Of a stretch of 64,000 bases of DNA, positions 62,619 to 64,000 are shown in pieces. This DNA comes from Fusobacterium perfoetens (GTDB lineage Bacteria; Fusobacteriota; Fusobacteriia; Fusobacteriales; Fusobacteriaceae). The stretch's first letter is position 1. Each line of letters begins with the position of its first letter. The stretch covers positions 1-64,000 of the forward strand of contig NZ_JADYTX010000006.1 of NCBI RefSeq assembly GCF_021531475.1. Direction: 5' to 3'. Below the pieces are notes generated by a model that saw only the letters and a list, made by a program, of their open reading frames with translations, searched no databases and was not told the origin of the DNA. The translations under genes were made by a program, and so were the position numbers.

Positions 62619-63908
62619 TTAAAGAGCACTAGCTCCATATACAAGATTTGGTAAAAATAAAACAGCATCTTGGAAAAATACCATAAATACTACAACTAAA
62701 AGCACCGCTATATAGAATGGATATCCATATTTAACTGTTTCTTCTACTGAACACCCCATTATATCTGATGTAGTATATAAAGCTGTTCCTACTGGTGGAG
62801 TCATAACTCCAAATGTAACACAAGTCATCATTATCATTCCAAAAACAACTGGATCTACTCCAACACTCTTCATAACTGGTAATAAAATTGGTGTAAGAAT
62901 TAAAGCGATTACTGTTGTTTCCATAAACATTCCACAACCTAGTAAGAAGAATACAACTAGTGCTAAAAGTATTGTCGGATTATCTGATATTCCCATCAAA
63001 GTTGTTGCTAATTTTGTTGTTATATCGTCATAAACTACTCCATAACCAAAAGTTCCTGAAAATGCTAAGATAATTGTAATAACTGTGATATCTTTTACAC
63101 TATCTTTAACTGTTGTAATAAATGTTTCTTTATCTAATTCTTTATAAACAAAAACTCCTACAAATAAAGCATAAGCTACTGCAAAAGCTCCTGATTCTGT
63201 TGGACTTACTATTCCAAATCTTATTAAAACTATTAACATTACTGGGAACATTAACGCCCAGAATCCAGCTGTCATTGTACTTAAGATTTCTTTTAAACTA
63301 GCTCTTTCTTTTCTTTCTGGTTTGTATCCAAACTTACGAGCTGATATTGTACAAGCTATCATAAGAAATACCATCATTAATATACCAGGTAGCCACCCTG
63401 CCATAAAAAGACGCCCTATTGAAACTTCTCCAACAGTTCCATATATTATAAGCCCCATACTTGGTGGAATTGTTGCAACTATTAATCCTGATAATCCATT
63501 TACTGCAGCACTCCATCCTTTAGCGTATCCTAATCTTGTCATTTCAGGCCCTAAGATACGTGATTGCATAGCAGCATCTGCAACTGCTGATCCTGATACT
63601 CCTCCCATCAAAGTACTTAATACACAAGAAACTTGTCCTATATTTCCATACATATGTCCTGTAAGAACGCTAGCCAATTTCATTAAACGACTTGTTATTC
63701 CACTACTATTCATTAAATTTCCTGCAAATATAAATAAAGGAATCGCAAGCATTGTAAAAGATTGTGAAGTTGATATTGATTTTTGCACTAGAACAGACAT
63801 TGGTAAATCTCTTACTAAGAAAAATGTCAATCCTGAAAGTCCAATAGAGAAAGCTACTGGCATTCCTAATACAAGAAAAATTAAAAATACTGGTATAGCA
63901 AATTCCAT
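62619..63908 (-). CDS. dctM: TRAP transporter large permease (second set)
   Basis: The 429-residue DctM-type protein has LGMPVAFSIGLSGLTFF, LAIPLFIFAGNLMNSSGITSRLM, GGVSGSAVADAAMQSRILGPEM, GLIVATIPPSMGLIIYG and FGVMTPPVGTALYTT. It is only distantly alike to the other DctM in the window. The upstream small permease stops in a TAATG overlap with this start. Context with uxuA and uxuB suggests glucuronate, galacturonate or a relative as the cargo. Confidence 0.92.
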   Translation of the reverse strand: MEFAIPVFLIFLVLGMPVAFSIGLSGLTFFLVRDLPMSVLVQKSISTSQSFTMLAIPLFIFAGNLMNSSGITSRLMKLASVLTGHMYGNIGQVSCVLSTLMGGVSGSAVADAAMQSRILGPEMTRLGYAKGWSAAVNGLSGLIVATIPPSMGLIIYGTVGEVSIGRLFMAGWLPGILMMVFLMIACTISARKFGYKPERKERASLKEILSTMTAGFWALMFPVMLIVLIRFGIVSPTESGAFAVAYALFVGVFVYKELDKETFITTVKDSVKDITVITIILAFSGTFGYGVVYDDITTKLATTLMGISDNPTILLALVVFFLLGCGMFMETTVIALILTPILLPVMKSVGVDPVVFGMIMMTCVTFGVMTPPVGTALYTTSDIMGCSVEETVKYGYPFYIAVLLVVVFMVFFQDAVLFLPNLVYGASAL

Positions 63909-64000
63909 TATTTATCCTCCCCCCATTTTTTAGCAGGTTTCTTTATACTTTCAACTAATCTTATAGATGTTGATATTATCATTAAAAAAGCTCCTACTGG
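63908..64000 (-). CDS. dctQ: TRAP small permease, C-terminal end only
   Basis: The last 30 residues of a protein are seen at the window edge: PVGAFLMIISTSIRLVESIK then a Lys-rich tail KPAKKWGEDK and stop. A final transmembrane helix followed by a basic tail, immediately upstream of a DctM gene and overlapping it as TAATG, fits a DctQ subunit. The rest lies outside the window. Confidence 0.7.
   Translation of the reverse strand, partial: PVGAFLMIISTSIRLVESIKKPAKKWGEDK

Noticed and set aside
1-64000. CRISPR arrays, tRNA or rRNA genes
   Set aside because: No regularly spaced repeats of 25-40 bases, no cloverleaf with CCA-type end and no rRNA motifs were seen in the spacers on either strand.

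Overview
The window is AT-rich DNA (low-GC codon use, A/T-ending codons, strong AGGAGG-type ribosome sites). It nevertheless carries outer-membrane biogenesis genes: LptB, LptF, LptG, an OstA/LptC-like protein and MlaA. A low-GC genome with an LPS-type envelope, TRAP uronate transporters, RarA and a PIN-PhoH protein points to the Fusobacteria, probably a gut-type Fusobacterium. This is inferred from gene content; no rRNA is present.

Region 1 (1-5.9 kb) has the S4-domain protein YlmH facing left. A rightward set follows: alpha/beta hydrolase, MlaA lipoprotein, YycJ-type metallo-hydrolase, a degenerate uracil-DNA-glycosylase-fold protein, 5-formyl-THF cyclo-ligase and YebC. Region 2 (6-26.8 kb) is a leftward housekeeping block. 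It runs dusB, mutS, a 900-residue OstA-like protein, lptB, alaS, ruvX, secD, secF, alr, a PUA-domain rRNA methyltransferase, cvpA, lptF, lptG, an M16 peptidase, dut, an RluA-type pseudouridine synthase and a DUF368 (PopT-type) undecaprenyl-phosphate transporter. Many genes touch or overlap, as in an operon. Region 3 (27-29 kb) is ruvA and a PIN-PhoH ATPase, rightward, closed by a bidirectional terminator.

Region 4 (29.1-36.4 kb) is the accessory part, set between the PIN-PhoH gene and secG. A WYL-family regulator heads a compact leftward operon. It is followed by a 463-residue protein with a nuclease-like signature and a hydrophobic tail, a 130-residue Gly/Ala-rich hydrophobic protein, a Ycf46-type AAA+ ATPase fused to a formylglycine-generating-enzyme (FGE/SUMF1-like) domain, and an acidic helical protein. 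I read this as a candidate undescribed conflict or defence cassette. Next to it, facing right, is a DUF4143 ATPase whose promoter is surrounded by AGTTATAACT palindromes.

Region 5 (36.5-49.9 kb) returns to core genes: secG, rarA, hisS, aspS, a structured non-coding RNA that folds like 6S RNA, argS, two MATE exporters, pepF, and an ArnT/PMT-type membrane glycosyltransferase. Region 6 (49.8-54.2 kb) holds a Cys-rich DUF6485 protein, a 168-bp palindromic MITE-like element, a DAACS symporter, endonuclease IV, rubredoxin and several small proteins.

Region 7 (54.2-64 kb) is a uronate catabolic locus. A leftward TRAP transporter operon (dctP, dctQ, dctM) continues into kduI and kduD. A divergent IclR-family regulator sits across a 252-bp control region. 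A second leftward operon encodes a second TRAP transporter (its small subunit cut by the window edge), uxuA and uxuB. Together they would import hexuronates or unsaturated-uronate products and convert them towards 2-keto-3-deoxygluconate; the KDG kinase and aldolase are not in the window. No tRNA, rRNA, CRISPR array, insertion sequence or integrase was seen.
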